DNA from: Sphingorhabdus lutea
GTDB lineage: Bacteria > Pseudomonadota > Alphaproteobacteria > Sphingomonadales > Sphingomonadaceae
DNA: 64,000 nucleotides
Reading direction: 5' to 3'
Assembly (NCBI RefSeq): GCF_001889025.1
Contig: NZ_CP018154.1
Location: 1,602,501 to 1,666,500 of the forward strand
Shown: positions 55,424 to 64,000 of the stretch, one piece after another
How positions within the stretch are numbered: position 1 is the first letter of the stretch
Layout of the letters: every line of letters begins with the position of its first letter
The notes under the pieces: generated by a model
The model's database searches: none
Seen by the model: only the letters and a program-made list of their open reading frames with translations
What the model was told of the DNA's origin: nothing
Program-made: the position numbers and the translations under genes

Positions 55424-56911
55424 ATGCCCAATTTCCTTACCATGAAGCGCGAGTGGTTTTCCAATGTTCGCGGCGATATTCTTGCCGGGATTGTTGTCGC
55501 ACTCGCCCTAATTCCTGAAGCAATTGGGTTTTCCATCATTGCCGGTGTTGATCCGCGTGTTGGCTTATATGCTTCTTTTTCAATTGCGGTGATTATTTCA
55601 TTAGTTGGCGGACGGCCCGGCATGATTTCCGCCGCCACAGCTGCGGTGGCGGTATTGGTATTGCCGCTGGTGCGTGATCATGGCGTGGATTATTTATTTG
55701 CGGCAACAATTTTAATGGGCATTTTGCAAATAATTGCTGGATATTTGCGGTTAAACCTTTTGATGCAATATGTTTCACGTTCGGTGATAACTGGATTTGT
55801 AAATGCATTGGCGATTTTGATTTTCATGGCGCAATTGCCAGAGCTTATCAATGTACCCATAATTACCTATGCGCTTGTCGCTGGCGGCCTTACCATCATT
55901 TATCTATTCCCATATCTAACCAAGGCCGTCCCCTCCCCCTTGGTCGCGATAATCATCATAACTTCATTGGTATATTATGCTGGAATTGATGTTCGTACGG
56001 TCAGTGATATGGGTGAATTGCCCTCCTCCCTGCCCGCTTGGTTAATTCCCAATGTCCCATTTAATTTAGAAACTTTACAGATAATATTCCCCTATTCCTT
56101 TGCAATGGCCGCCGTTGGGTTATTGGAATCAATGATGACCGCGCAAATTGTAGATGATTTAACCGATACCCCATCGGATAAACAGCGCGAAATGAAGGGG
56201 CAAGGTATTGCCAATTTCTTCACCGGATTTTTGGGCGGCATGGGCGGTTGTGCGATGATTGGCCAATCGGTAATCAATGTTAAATCTGGAGGATCGACAC
56301 GGCTTTCGGCCTTTGTTGCGGGATCATTCTTGCTATTTTTAATCGTGGTGTTGGGCGCTTTGGTGGCCATCATCCCGATGGCTGCGTTGGTTGCGGTGAT
56401 GATTATGGTTTCCATTGGCACTTTTTCATGGCGATCAATAACCGATATTCGGCATCATCCATGGCAATCTTCGGTGGTGATGGTTGTAACCGTGGTGATT
56501 GTGGTGTGGACGCATGATTTGGCACAGGGTGTGTTGGCGGGCGTTATTCTCTCAGGATTATTCTTTGCCAGCAAGGTAAAGGCGATTTTCAATGTGGATT
56601 CGCAACTTTCGGGTGATGGTTTGTCGCGGCATTATATTGTGGCGGGTCAGGTTTTCTTTGCCTCATCAGATGATTTAGTAGAAGCATTTGATTTTAAAGA
56701 AGTGTTGGATGAAGTGGTCATCAATGTGGAACAGGCCCATTTTTGGGATATTTCAGCGGTTGGTACATTGGATAAAATTATTTTAAAATTCCGTAGAGAA
56801 GGCACAAATGTGAGCATTATCGGCTTAAATGATGCCAGCGCACATATGATTAACCGCTATGCGATGCATGATAAAGCACTAGAAGATGCGGATATTGCCC
56901 CACAACATTGA
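55424..56911 (+). CDS. SulP-family anion transporter with STAS domain
   Basis: 495 aa. The SulP signature is in [20 protein letters not shown], with [35 protein letters not shown] and [18 protein letters not shown] in later helices. The C-terminal STAS domain has [18 protein letters not shown]. Members carry sulfate, bicarbonate (BicA) or other anions; not resolvable here. A long 222-base gap upstream holds no gene. The 25-base gap to the universal stress protein suggests a shared transcript. Confidence 0.9.
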   Translation: MPNFLTMKREWFSNVRGDILAGIVVALALIPEAIGFSIIAGVDPRVGLYASFSIAVIISLVGGRPGMISAATAAVAVLVLPLVRDHGVDYLFAATILMGILQIIAGYLRLNLLMQYVSRSVITGFVNALAILIFMAQLPELINVPIITYALVAGGLTIIYLFPYLTKAVPSPLVAIIIITSLVYYAGIDVRTVSDMGELPSSLPAWLIPNVPFNLETLQIIFPYSFAMAAVGLLESMMTAQIVDDLTDTPSDKQREMKGQGIANFFTGFLGGMGGCAMIGQSVINVKSGGSTRLSAFVAGSFLLFLIVVLGALVAIIPMAALVAVMIMVSIGTFSWRSITDIRHHPWQSSVVMVVTVVIVVWTHDLAQGVLAGVILSGLFFASKVKAIFNVDSQLSGDGLSRHYIVAGQVFFASSDDLVEAFDFKEVLDEVVINVEQAHFWDISAVGTLDKIILKFRREGTNVSIIGLNDASAHMINRYAMHDKALEDADIAPQH

Positions 56912-56942
56912 TAAAGGATGAAATTACAGATAGGATATGAAA

Positions 56943-57794
56943 ATGGAACATATCCTTGCTTGTATCGACGCCTCAAATTACGCCGACAGCGTCTGTGAGT
57001 TTGCCTCATGGAGTTCAAAACGGTTAAACCTGCCCATTAAATTGCTTCATATCGTGCAGCGGCGCGATGCTGTGGCCGCGCGCGGTGATTTATCGGGTTC
57101 GATTGGTTTAGGCGTAAAAGGCAAATTGATGGAGGAGCTGGTCAATATAGAGGCGGCCGAGGCAAAATTACAAATTGAGCGTGGCCGTTTATTATTATCC
57201 GCTGGTGAGCAAAAACTGCGCGGCGACGGGGCAAATGATGTCTGTTCGCTGCACCGCCATGGCGGCATTGTTGAAAATATATTGGAACAGGAAGATAATG
57301 CGCGGCTTATCATCATGGGTAAGCGCGGGGCAAGTCATGAATTTGCAACTGGCCATATTGGGTCAAAGGTTGAGCGTGTGGTGCGCGCATCGAACAAAGC
57401 GGTATTGGTTGCCGCACGCAAATTTGTTGAGCCTAACAGCGTTATTTTCGCCTATGATGCCAGCCCTGCTGCCAATCGTGCATTGGAACGCCTTGCCAAT
57501 TCGACATTATTTGCAAATTTGCCGATTAAAATCATTATGGCGGATATGGATATTGACGCGCACCGTCTTGCCTTAACCCAAGCCGCAGCAAAATTTGACC
57601 CCGAACGTGATGTTGAGGCAATATTGGAACAGGGAAAGCCAGAGGCCGTTATCGCCAAATTTACACAGCAATTTGCTCAATCCATTTTGGTAATGGGGGC
57701 ATATGGCCACTCCCCGATTAGGAATTTAATTGTCGGCAGCACCACAACAGCCATGATACGGACAGTTAATGTTCCGGTCCTATTGGTCCGATAA
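56943..57794 (+). CDS. Two-domain universal stress protein
   Basis: 283 aa from ATG 56943 (AGGA 7 bases upstream; ATG 56937 is too close to it). Two USP domains: the first with EHILACIDASNYADSV and MGKRGASHEFATGHIGS, the second with VIFAYDASPAANRAL and MGAYGHSPIRNLIVGSTT, which is the ATP-binding G-x2-G-x9-G(S/T) signature. Cytoplasmic; follows the SulP transporter, and SulP-USP pairing occurs in other bacteria. Confidence 0.9.
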   Translation: MEHILACIDASNYADSVCEFASWSSKRLNLPIKLLHIVQRRDAVAARGDLSGSIGLGVKGKLMEELVNIEAAEAKLQIERGRLLLSAGEQKLRGDGANDVCSLHRHGGIVENILEQEDNARLIIMGKRGASHEFATGHIGSKVERVVRASNKAVLVAARKFVEPNSVIFAYDASPAANRALERLANSTLFANLPIKIIMADMDIDAHRLALTQAAAKFDPERDVEAILEQGKPEAVIAKFTQQFAQSILVMGAYGHSPIRNLIVGSTTTAMIRTVNVPVLLVR

Positions 57795-57817
57795 AATAAA
57801 TATATTTTTTAAGAAAG

Positions 57818-57895
<78 letters not shown>

Positions 57896-57994
57896 ACACT
57901 TATACGGCAGCAAATTTCTTTGCTGTGAGCGGGCCTTTAACAGGCAATTTTTATGCTGTCTATCCCAAAGAATGATTTTTTAAAAACTAATCGC

Positions 57995-59545
57995 CTAATT
58001 ATTTAATATTTTTTCATCTCCACCTGCTGAATATATTAAATAAGTATAGAATTTCAACATATTATCTAAATTATGTAATTTTAAATGTTCATTTGTTCCA
58101 TGCACCATAGCAAAGCCATCAATCGGCTCTTTAATTGGGTAAAATCGATATACATCATTTGAAACCGCATAAAAATTATATGCATCTGTCCCTGCAAGGA
58201 CCAAACTGGGCGCGACCAGCAAATTTTTGTCGATGATTCCCACCGCTGAATTTATTAAATTCCATCCCGCCGAACTCGTCGATGATATTGCCGATGCTTC
58301 CTTTGGTGAGGATGTCCATTTTATCTCCACATTCATCCCCTCTGTGCTATTTTTTACCCATGCCATCACTTCTTCAGAGCTTTGCCCCGGCGCGATTCGG
58401 AAATTTATTTTTGCCGATGCACTTTGCGGTATAATATTTTCTTTAGGGGCAGCCTGCAACATTGTAGGCGCCATTGTGGTGTGCAGCATTGCTGCGCCTG
58501 CATTTGACTTTGCAATTTCACGTTTCACAATTGGCGCGGTCAACCACATATTGCCAATGGCAAATTTTATCGCCCCACCCTTTTCATAGGCCAAGCTTTC
58601 GATTAAATCCTTAGCCGGTCCAGATAGGGCCAAGGGAAATTGATTTTTATCAATAGCCGCCATTGCTCTTGCCAATATGACCACCGCCATATCTTTGCCG
58701 GGCATACTGCTATGTCCGCCCTCTGCGCGCGCGGTAATGCTCATCGTACCATATCCTTTTTCGGATATACCAATCATCGCGGCTGCTTCATTGGTTAACG
58801 GGGCGTTGCTGATGATTCCTGATCCTTCATCCAATGTGAATAAAGCCTTTATTTTTTTGGCCTGCATCCATTTGACAACGGCCTTGGCACCACCACCAAA
58901 AACCTCCTCATCATGGGTTGAAACTATATAAATGGTGCGTTTTGGGGCAAACCCTTTTTGTATCGCGCTTTCGATACTGGACATAATGGCGATTAACGGT
59001 CCTTTATCATCCACCGCACCGCGCCCCCAAATGGCTCCGTCGGCAATTGCGCCCGAAAATGGGCCATGTTTCCAATCTGCCTCTGTCCCTTTTTCAACAG
59101 GCACAACATCATGATGCCCCATAAGAATAATCGGTTCTAAATTTCTATCACTGCCTTGCCATTCATAAATCAATGAAAATTCATCTACTTTGGTCAATTT
59201 TGTTTGGCTGTGCATTAACGGAAATCTATTATTGAGCCAATTATGGAAATTTCGCCATTGTTCCCAATCATTATCCTTTGAATTTTGATTGGAAATTGTC
59301 TTAAATTGAATTGCCTCACTGATATTTTGGGCGGCAAATTCTCTCTCATCCTTGCCCACCAAATCATTTATATGCAGAGAGCCGCTATTCATGGCGACGT
59401 GTGAAGGGCCATTATTTTTATATGATAAAGCGGCCGCTTCCTGCGCCTTTATATAAGCAGGTTTAAACGACATCATATTATACGCCAAATATGCCGCAGC
59501 CGAGCCAATGATTAAAATTGAAAAGGTGGATTTAATATGCCGCAT
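57995..59545 (-). CDS. M20-family metallopeptidase (CPG2-like), membrane-anchored
   Basis: 516 aa with one N-terminal hydrophobic helix (about 9-25), so secreted or anchored. Zinc ligands: ILMGHHDVVPVE, IWGRGAVDDKGPL and STHDEEVFGGG, then a dimerisation-domain region with EGGHSSMPG. Typical of M20 carboxypeptidases that hydrolyse dipeptides or N-acyl amino acids (a PM20D1-like length). It stands alone between two tRNA genes. Confidence 0.9.
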   Translation of the reverse strand: MRHIKSTFSILIIGSAAAYLAYNMMSFKPAYIKAQEAAALSYKNNGPSHVAMNSGSLHINDLVGKDEREFAAQNISEAIQFKTISNQNSKDNDWEQWRNFHNWLNNRFPLMHSQTKLTKVDEFSLIYEWQGSDRNLEPIILMGHHDVVPVEKGTEADWKHGPFSGAIADGAIWGRGAVDDKGPLIAIMSSIESAIQKGFAPKRTIYIVSTHDEEVFGGGAKAVVKWMQAKKIKALFTLDEGSGIISNAPLTNEAAAMIGISEKGYGTMSITARAEGGHSSMPGKDMAVVILARAMAAIDKNQFPLALSGPAKDLIESLAYEKGGAIKFAIGNMWLTAPIVKREIAKSNAGAAMLHTTMAPTMLQAAPKENIIPQSASAKINFRIAPGQSSEEVMAWVKNSTEGMNVEIKWTSSPKEASAISSTSSAGWNLINSAVGIIDKNLLVAPSLVLAGTDAYNFYAVSNDVYRFYPIKEPIDGFAMVHGTNEHLKLHNLDNMLKFYTYLIYSAGGDEKILNN

Positions 59546-59617
59546 TTTTCTTAACGCCCTGAATGAATAATCAAAGCAGACTATAGAAAAATTATAATAT
59601 TTGAAGCATTATATAAG

Positions 59618-59694
59618 TGGTGGGCCCGGAGGGACTCGAACCCCCGACCTAGCCGTTATGAGCGGCCAGCTCTAACCAACTGAGCTACAGGCCC
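59618..59694 (-). tRNA. tRNA with CAT anticodon (Met elongator or Ile2)
   Basis: Minus strand: starts GGGCCTG, ends CGGGCCCACCA (encoded CCA), one G-U in the acceptor stem. Anticodon loop CTCATAA. A 77-base elongator-type cloverleaf. With CAT it is either elongator Met or the lysidine-modified Ile2; the start-tRNA mismatch at position 1 is absent, so it is not initiator. I cannot choose between the two from sequence alone. Confidence 0.93.
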
Positions 59695-59752
59695 ACACGA
59701 GTGCGGATAGCGGATAATCCTGCCCTGTGGCAAGACACAAAATCACAATTCA

Positions 59753-60754
59753 TCAAACTTTTTTAATTTGTTCTGAAATCTGCCGCACCGCAAGTGGCCT
59801 GACCCCTTTTTGTTTCAGATAAGCGAATATCTCCTCCCACCAGATATAGAAATTTTCCAAATCCTGTTCATTGCGAACATAGGGTGTATGGCCGGCCTCT
59901 AAACTGGGGGAATGAAAGGAGAAATTTAGCAAAGGCAATTTAACTTTCAATGCCAAATCAATGGCCTGCTTGGTTTTTTCTATTGAAATGCCCTCTGGCG
60001 TCAGGGATATACGTTCCAGCACGCCCATTCGCGCCGCAAAGGATCTTGCCCAGCCATATTTTAAAATATAATTATATGTGAAGCGCGGGGCATAACGCCA
60101 AAATCCCCTGAAAATTGTGGTTAAGGGTAATTCCAATAAAATATTTTCTTCGCGCCAAAATGCAATATTGGGCAAAGTTGCATAATTGGGGCCATGTTGC
60201 GGGGTATAATCAAATCCAGAACGGGTTGAGCTATCAATATTTATATTATATTTTATCAATAATTTATAGGCATTTTGCGCAGCGCCATATCTTCCCGCGC
60301 GATACATTAATGGTTTATGGCCGGTATTTTCGACAATTTTATCATATAAATTGCCAAATTTTTCCGCTTCCAAATCATCAGGTAAATTACATGCATAGCT
60401 GTTATGATCGTTTACAGTTTCCTTATATGGCGGGGTAACCCATGGGTGAAGCTGTATACCAATATCGCCCCTGCCCGATGTAGCCAAAGCGCCAAAATAT
60501 GCCGCGCAATCACGGTTTGCGACCATTGGGTAATCCAATAAATATATAGGAGTAACATCATATTTATCGCATAAAAGCTGAAATCTTTCAATCGCAACAT
60601 AATGGCCAACGGATTGATTATCCTTTGAAAATGGCTTGCCCCAATCAAATTCTTCCTCGGCATCGACCGTGACGATAAAAAAACTATCATCCCCCTGCCG
60701 CATTAAAATATCGGGCAATATTTGCTTATTTTTTTCTTGTTTTAACGCCTGCAC
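59753..60754 (-). CDS. Polysaccharide deacetylase-like (NodB/WalW-type) protein
   Basis: 333 aa. The NodB-fold start is FFIVTVDAEEEFDWGKPF; a metal-binding His occurs in IGIQLHPWVTPP, and another region ends LPLLNFSFHSPSLEAGHTPY. Such WalW-like proteins are found in cell-surface polysaccharide loci but no such locus is present here. No signal peptide. Catalytic ability is likely but not certain. Confidence 0.82.
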   Translation of the reverse strand: MQALKQEKNKQILPDILMRQGDDSFFIVTVDAEEEFDWGKPFSKDNQSVGHYVAIERFQLLCDKYDVTPIYLLDYPMVANRDCAAYFGALATSGRGDIGIQLHPWVTPPYKETVNDHNSYACNLPDDLEAEKFGNLYDKIVENTGHKPLMYRAGRYGAAQNAYKLLIKYNINIDSSTRSGFDYTPQHGPNYATLPNIAFWREENILLELPLTTIFRGFWRYAPRFTYNYILKYGWARSFAARMGVLERISLTPEGISIEKTKQAIDLALKVKLPLLNFSFHSPSLEAGHTPYVRNEQDLENFYIWWEEIFAYLKQKGVRPLAVRQISEQIKKV

Positions 60755-60810
60755 AATATTTGCTCTACTTAATATAATAATTTTATAAAAAAGCTTTTGG
60801 CAGAATAATG

Positions 60811-62514
60811 TTAATTTTCCAAAAATGCAGGAACATTTAAAATAATATTATTATCGGTAATTTTAAAATCACCACCAATATTACCCGCCAAATTGCGAAC
60901 CAGACGAAGCGAGAAGCCAAGGCCCAGTAAAGGCGCTTCATCGGTTAAGTTTTCGTCCTCATTCAATTTTTTCCAAACCGCTGCTTCATCCAAATTTGCC
61001 AATTTTTTGGGTAAGCTAAGCGTAAATTCAATGCTTTTATAGCCAAAGCTATTAAGCCGGAAACGCCCATTTAATTTCTCATCATTATCCGCCGCGATAA
61101 TTATTGCAGATAATAAACGTGAAAAAATTCTCTCCGCAGTTAATTCATCAATATCCATTTTACGCATAGGTTTTATGCTCATCAGGTCTAATTCAACCTG
61201 TTTTGCAATGGATAATGTTTCCAAACGGTTGGACAAAAGCGATAATAAATAATCGACATCACATTGCCCGCTATGCCTATCAAAATTTCCATGGTCCAAT
61301 TGCACGGCAATATTTAAATCATCCAAACCATGTAATAAACGCTGTGCATCTGCATAAATACTGCCCGCTAAGGAACGATAATCATGCGATACAGGGCCGA
61401 AAAGCTGTTGTTCAATAATTTCGGAAAAACCAACAATTGCATTTAATGGTGTGCGCAATTCATGCGCCAATTGCTGTAAATGATCTTTTTTTGCATGGTT
61501 ATATTTGGGGGTTAGGATTTTTTCGGCCAATTTTTGGCGCTTAATTACGCCCTTATACCCTTCAAAACGGCCACTAATTTTATCAAAAAATGGCTCTGCT
61601 TTAATAAACCATTCGCCGCCAAGTTGGTGATCGCTATTACAAAATGTGAAACGCGCATCTTCAATGGTCAATCGCCCGCGAAAGGCGGCGGCGCCATATC
61701 CATCGGTGCCGGGCATATCTCCAATTGCTGTTTTTGCGATGGATAAAGTTCTAATCAAAGCAGCGGGCACTTTTTCCGCCCAAATGATAACGCCATTATG
61801 ATCAGTGATAAATTTAAATTCATCAATATTTGCCATTTCATTGGCCAATAAATCATCACTATATGGTTGCTGCGAAATGGGGGTTTGAATTTTATCCCGA
61901 CGATAATCCTCGATTTTTTCGACCAATGCAGAAATATTATTTCCTGCGCGCGGCGCGGCCTCTTTTGCAATTTTCTGAGAAGCCTTTAACTCATCTAACG
62001 GATCTATAGTCTCTTTGGCGATGGGCAAAGCATCTTGTCTATTTGCACCTTCATTTTCACTTATGGGCGCAATATCTTGCTCGCTTAATGAAAGTGGCAA
62101 TAAAAATTGGTCTATTTTAACATTGATTTTTTCATTGCCCAAATAACGTTTTTTAAGCAAAATCAAAGCATCAATTGGCATTTCGGGGATAAGGTCCAAC
62201 CAAATATCTTCATCAAGACACGCTGCATTTATCGCTGCTTCGGCTACATTTGGAGCATCATTGACCAAAAATTGAATCAATGGCGGCGATGATAACCGTC
62301 CTTTAATCGAATTTATTGACTCAATGCGTTCCGAAATGGAAATTTTATCACGCAGGAAATATGCTCTTTTTAATCCCTCAACCAAAATATCATAATCAAA
62401 TGAATCAATATTATGCGATAAAATATCAATTAGCTGGCGCCATTGTGCCGACCATCCGCTTTGATTATCAACATGATAATCTAATGTAGTCGTAAGACGA
62501 TCGTCAAAACGCAC
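60811..62514 (-). CDS. Histidine kinase with PAS-like region and eroded ATPase domain
   Basis: 567 aa, no transmembrane helices. The N-terminal third is helical and of unknown type; a PAS-like region (about 235-330, DEFKFITDHNGVIIWAEKV) follows. The H-box LQQLAHELRTPLNAIVGFSE has the phospho-acceptor His. The ATPase part keeps a GFSLRLVRNLAGNIGGDF motif like the G2 box, but the N-box Asn and the DxGxG box are not visible (LLSAIIIAADNDEKLNGRF in their place). It may be unable to hydrolyse ATP normally, acting as a phosphotransfer or dead-kinase scaffold. Confidence 0.78.
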   Translation of the reverse strand: MRFDDRLTTTLDYHVDNQSGWSAQWRQLIDILSHNIDSFDYDILVEGLKRAYFLRDKISISERIESINSIKGRLSSPPLIQFLVNDAPNVAEAAINAACLDEDIWLDLIPEMPIDALILLKKRYLGNEKINVKIDQFLLPLSLSEQDIAPISENEGANRQDALPIAKETIDPLDELKASQKIAKEAAPRAGNNISALVEKIEDYRRDKIQTPISQQPYSDDLLANEMANIDEFKFITDHNGVIIWAEKVPAALIRTLSIAKTAIGDMPGTDGYGAAAFRGRLTIEDARFTFCNSDHQLGGEWFIKAEPFFDKISGRFEGYKGVIKRQKLAEKILTPKYNHAKKDHLQQLAHELRTPLNAIVGFSEIIEQQLFGPVSHDYRSLAGSIYADAQRLLHGLDDLNIAVQLDHGNFDRHSGQCDVDYLLSLLSNRLETLSIAKQVELDLMSIKPMRKMDIDELTAERIFSRLLSAIIIAADNDEKLNGRFRLNSFGYKSIEFTLSLPKKLANLDEAAVWKKLNEDENLTDEAPLLGLGFSLRLVRNLAGNIGGDFKITDNNIILNVPAFLEN

Positions 62515-62673
62515 GTAAATGGTCCTTTATTTCTACCCCTGTTAAAATAACTAATAGACCGCACTTTCAAATTCTTAAAGTAATCATTTTAAGGCGTCAC
62601 ACTATGAGACAATTGCAATTGATTATAATATAATTATAAGGATAAACAAAATAATGGTTGGAAGTTATAAATA

Positions 62674-63150
62674 ATGGCAAATTTTATATTGGATCACATT
62701 GATCTTCTTTTATTGGATGAATTACAGAATAATGGGCGTATGACCAATGTGGAATTGGCCCAGAAAGTGGGTTTAACTGCCCCGCCATGCCTACGCAGAA
62801 TGCGTGCTTTGGAAGAATCGGGAATCATAAAATCATATCACGCAATGGTCGATCCGTCCCGATTGGGATATAGCATTACCGTATTTGCAATGGTGAGCTT
62901 GAAATTACAGGCCGAAGAAGATTTGAAAAAATTTGAAGATTATATGCATTCATTGGATGAAGTTAGAGAATGTCATATGTTAAATGGCGAGATAGATTTT
63001 ATGTTAAAAATCGTCGCTAAAGACTTGCAAAGTTTCCAACAATTTTTAACCGGCCGCCTGACATCTGCGCCAAATGTGGCAAGCGTTAAGACTTCACTTA
63101 CAATTCGAACCGCCAAAAATGAACCTGGCGTTCCTATTGATATGGCGTAA
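62674..63150 (+). CDS. Lrp/AsnC-family regulator
   Basis: 158 aa. N-terminal HTH (LLLLDELQNNGRMTNVELAQ ... APPCLRRMRALEESGIIKSY) and C-terminal RAM/AsnC ligand domain (FAMVSLKLQAEEDLKKFEDY; VRECHMLNGEIDFMLKIV). Typical amino-acid-responsive regulator. Good terminator 23 bases downstream. Confidence 0.95.
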   Translation: MANFILDHIDLLLLDELQNNGRMTNVELAQKVGLTAPPCLRRMRALEESGIIKSYHAMVDPSRLGYSITVFAMVSLKLQAEEDLKKFEDYMHSLDEVRECHMLNGEIDFMLKIVAKDLQSFQQFLTGRLTSAPNVASVKTSLTIRTAKNEPGVPIDMA

Positions 63151-63173
63151 ATTTCCAAAATTTATGCTGACAT

Positions 63174-63206
63174 AAAAAGAACCGGGCAAAGCGCCCGGTT
63201 CTTTTT
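63174..63206. terminator. Strong bidirectional intrinsic terminator
   Basis: AAAAAGAACCGGGC (63174-63187) and GCCCGGTTCTTTTT (63193-63206) form a 14-bp perfect stem with a 5-base loop, T-run on one side and A-run on the other. Serves the Lrp-type gene (plus) and the TPR-type gene ending at 63225 (minus). Confidence 0.93.
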
Positions 63207-63224
63207 TATAGGATTTAATATATT

Positions 63225-64000
63225 TTATGATGCGGGGGCAGCTGTTTTTGCATTGGCCGCCTGTGACTGCTGATCAATATATAGCATCCAATATTGCGCA
63301 ATTGCTTTTCTATTTGATCCTGTAACTTTGGAAAATGCCTGCTTGGCTGCATCCATATTGCCCGCTTTAAACTGTGCAATTCCCATACGTGTATAGGCGA
63401 CATCATTATCTACACCGCCCTTATCAAGCGCCATTTGATATAATGACGCGGCTTTATCATAAATGCCATATCCCAAAAACGCATCGCCTGTCGCCAATGA
63501 ATCGCCGCCTGTTGATTTTGCCTTTGCGTCTTTTTCTGCATAGGGCAAATCGGCGCGATCCTTATCAACGCGAGATTTGGCCATATCCAAATGTGTTGAA
63601 AAAGACATATTCCCCGCAGGAATAATACCATTATCCAACCCTTCATTTAACACAGCCAATACTTCACCAGGAAGCGCCTGAGCGCCCGCAGCTTCAACAT
63701 AATCGCCATATTGTTGTTGATATTTAATGGCACCCGCAGTGCGCATCAATCTTAACAAATCAAGATTTTCTTGCTTTTCAAGCTCAACTGATTTTTGGAA
63801 AGTTATGATTGCATCATGCCATGTATTTACGGACGGATATTTTGCCACCAAATTTTTAAATGCAGGAACAATGAGGTTGCTATCACGGGTGTTATTGGCC
63901 AGTGCCGCCGCCTGTGCATATACTTTTCTATCTGCTATTTGGCCATTTGCTTCGGAATATTTAATCGATTCATTTAACCAGGTTACTGCATTGGGATAAT
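63225..64000 (-). CDS. TPR-like repeat protein, N-terminal part beyond the window
   Basis: The frame is open to the right edge with no start codon of its own (the nearest TTG at 63851 is internal), so the 5' end lies outside. At least 257 residues are visible. Helical repeats with conserved small/aromatic spacing (ASLYQMALDKGGVDNDVAY TRMGIAQFKAGNMDAAKQAF, read in two parts) fit tetratricopeptide repeats, and the C-terminal is Ala/Gln-rich. Function unknown; likely periplasmic or cytoplasmic scaffold. Confidence 0.78.
   Translation of the reverse strand, partial: YPNAVTWLNESIKYSEANGQIADRKVYAQAAALANNTRDSNLIVPAFKNLVAKYPSVNTWHDAIITFQKSVELEKQENLDLLRLMRTAGAIKYQQQYGDYVEAAGAQALPGEVLAVLNEGLDNGIIPAGNMSFSTHLDMAKSRVDKDRADLPYAEKDAKAKSTGGDSLATGDAFLGYGIYDKAASLYQMALDKGGVDNDVAYTRMGIAQFKAGNMDAAKQAFSKVTGSNRKAIAQYWMLYIDQQSQAANAKTAAPAS

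Noticed and set aside
55309..55518. 69-codon frame overlapping the SulP start
   Set aside because: Overlaps a well-supported gene and has no ribosome-binding site.
57908..57925. CAGCAAA/TTTGCTG hairpin upstream of tRNA-Pro
   Set aside because: Perfect 7-bp stem, but it lies on the promoter side of the tRNA and has no U-run; no function can be supported.

Overview
The window reads as a contiguous piece of chromosome from an alphaproteobacterium, most likely a sphingomonad (Sphingomonadales). The pointers are family-level: a fused ispD-ispF gene, dusB-ntrB-ntrC followed by ntrY-ntrX, hfq, hflX and mazG, an Hfq made of two Sm domains, and an alpha-type LexA box. The DNA is visibly AT-rich, roughly mid-40s % GC by eye, which is low for that order; species cannot be named from sequence alone. 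No transposase, integrase, phage gene, rRNA or CRISPR array is visible.

Layout. 1-4.9 kb: the 3' end of the pyruvate dehydrogenase E2 gene, lpdA, a cysteine-motif hypothetical protein, a PAP2 phosphatase and a Y-family DNA polymerase behind an SOS box. 4.9-6.8 kb: an exported amidohydrolase and a small secreted protein. 6.8-12.6 kb: an accessory block on the minus strand, made of a LuxR-type regulator followed by three paralogous exported proteins with a ricin-like region and a C-terminal PAN/Apple-like region, plus a small exported protein; a lipoprotein gene is divergent. A 19-bp near-palindrome occurs on both sides of the regulator gene. 12.6-15.6 kb: an outer-membrane porin and an FHS-type sugar transporter. 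15.6-17.5 kb: decayed DNA with an orphan gene fragment and a broken XRE regulator, then a secreted hypothetical protein. 17.7-24.4 kb: a minus-strand catabolic cluster (zinc alcohol dehydrogenase, GST, quinone reductase, acyl-CoA dehydrogenase, SDR, APH-type kinase) with a divergent TetR regulator.

24.5-33.2 kb is housekeeping: tRNA-Ser, two cell-wall lytic proteins (MltB type and RlpA), D,D-carboxypeptidase, tmk, holB, metG, tatD, a small membrane protein and mazG. 33.2-42.4 kb is one long minus-strand series: dusB-ntrB-ntrC, ntrY-ntrX, hfq-hflX (nitrogen and redox signalling plus RNA regulation). 42.5-47.7 kb: ispDF, pncC, a COQ10-like gene with lipA, and a compact bicarbonate module (SbtA transporter, P-II-like protein, beta carbonic anhydrase). 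47.7-51.5 kb: a proline symporter, a fatty acid hydroxylase family membrane enzyme and two small regulators. 51.7-64 kb: ettA, an M28 peptidase with a small lipoprotein, a SulP transporter with a universal stress protein, tRNA-Pro, an M20 peptidase, a CAT-anticodon tRNA, a polysaccharide deacetylase, a histidine kinase with an eroded ATPase domain, an Lrp/AsnC regulator and the 3' part of a repeat-rich protein gene that runs off the right edge.

The best candidates for something undescribed are the LuxR/ricin-PAN cluster with its repeated operator-like element, and the SbtA/P-II/carbonic anhydrase operon in an apparent heterotroph. The rest is mostly standard alphaproteobacterial core.
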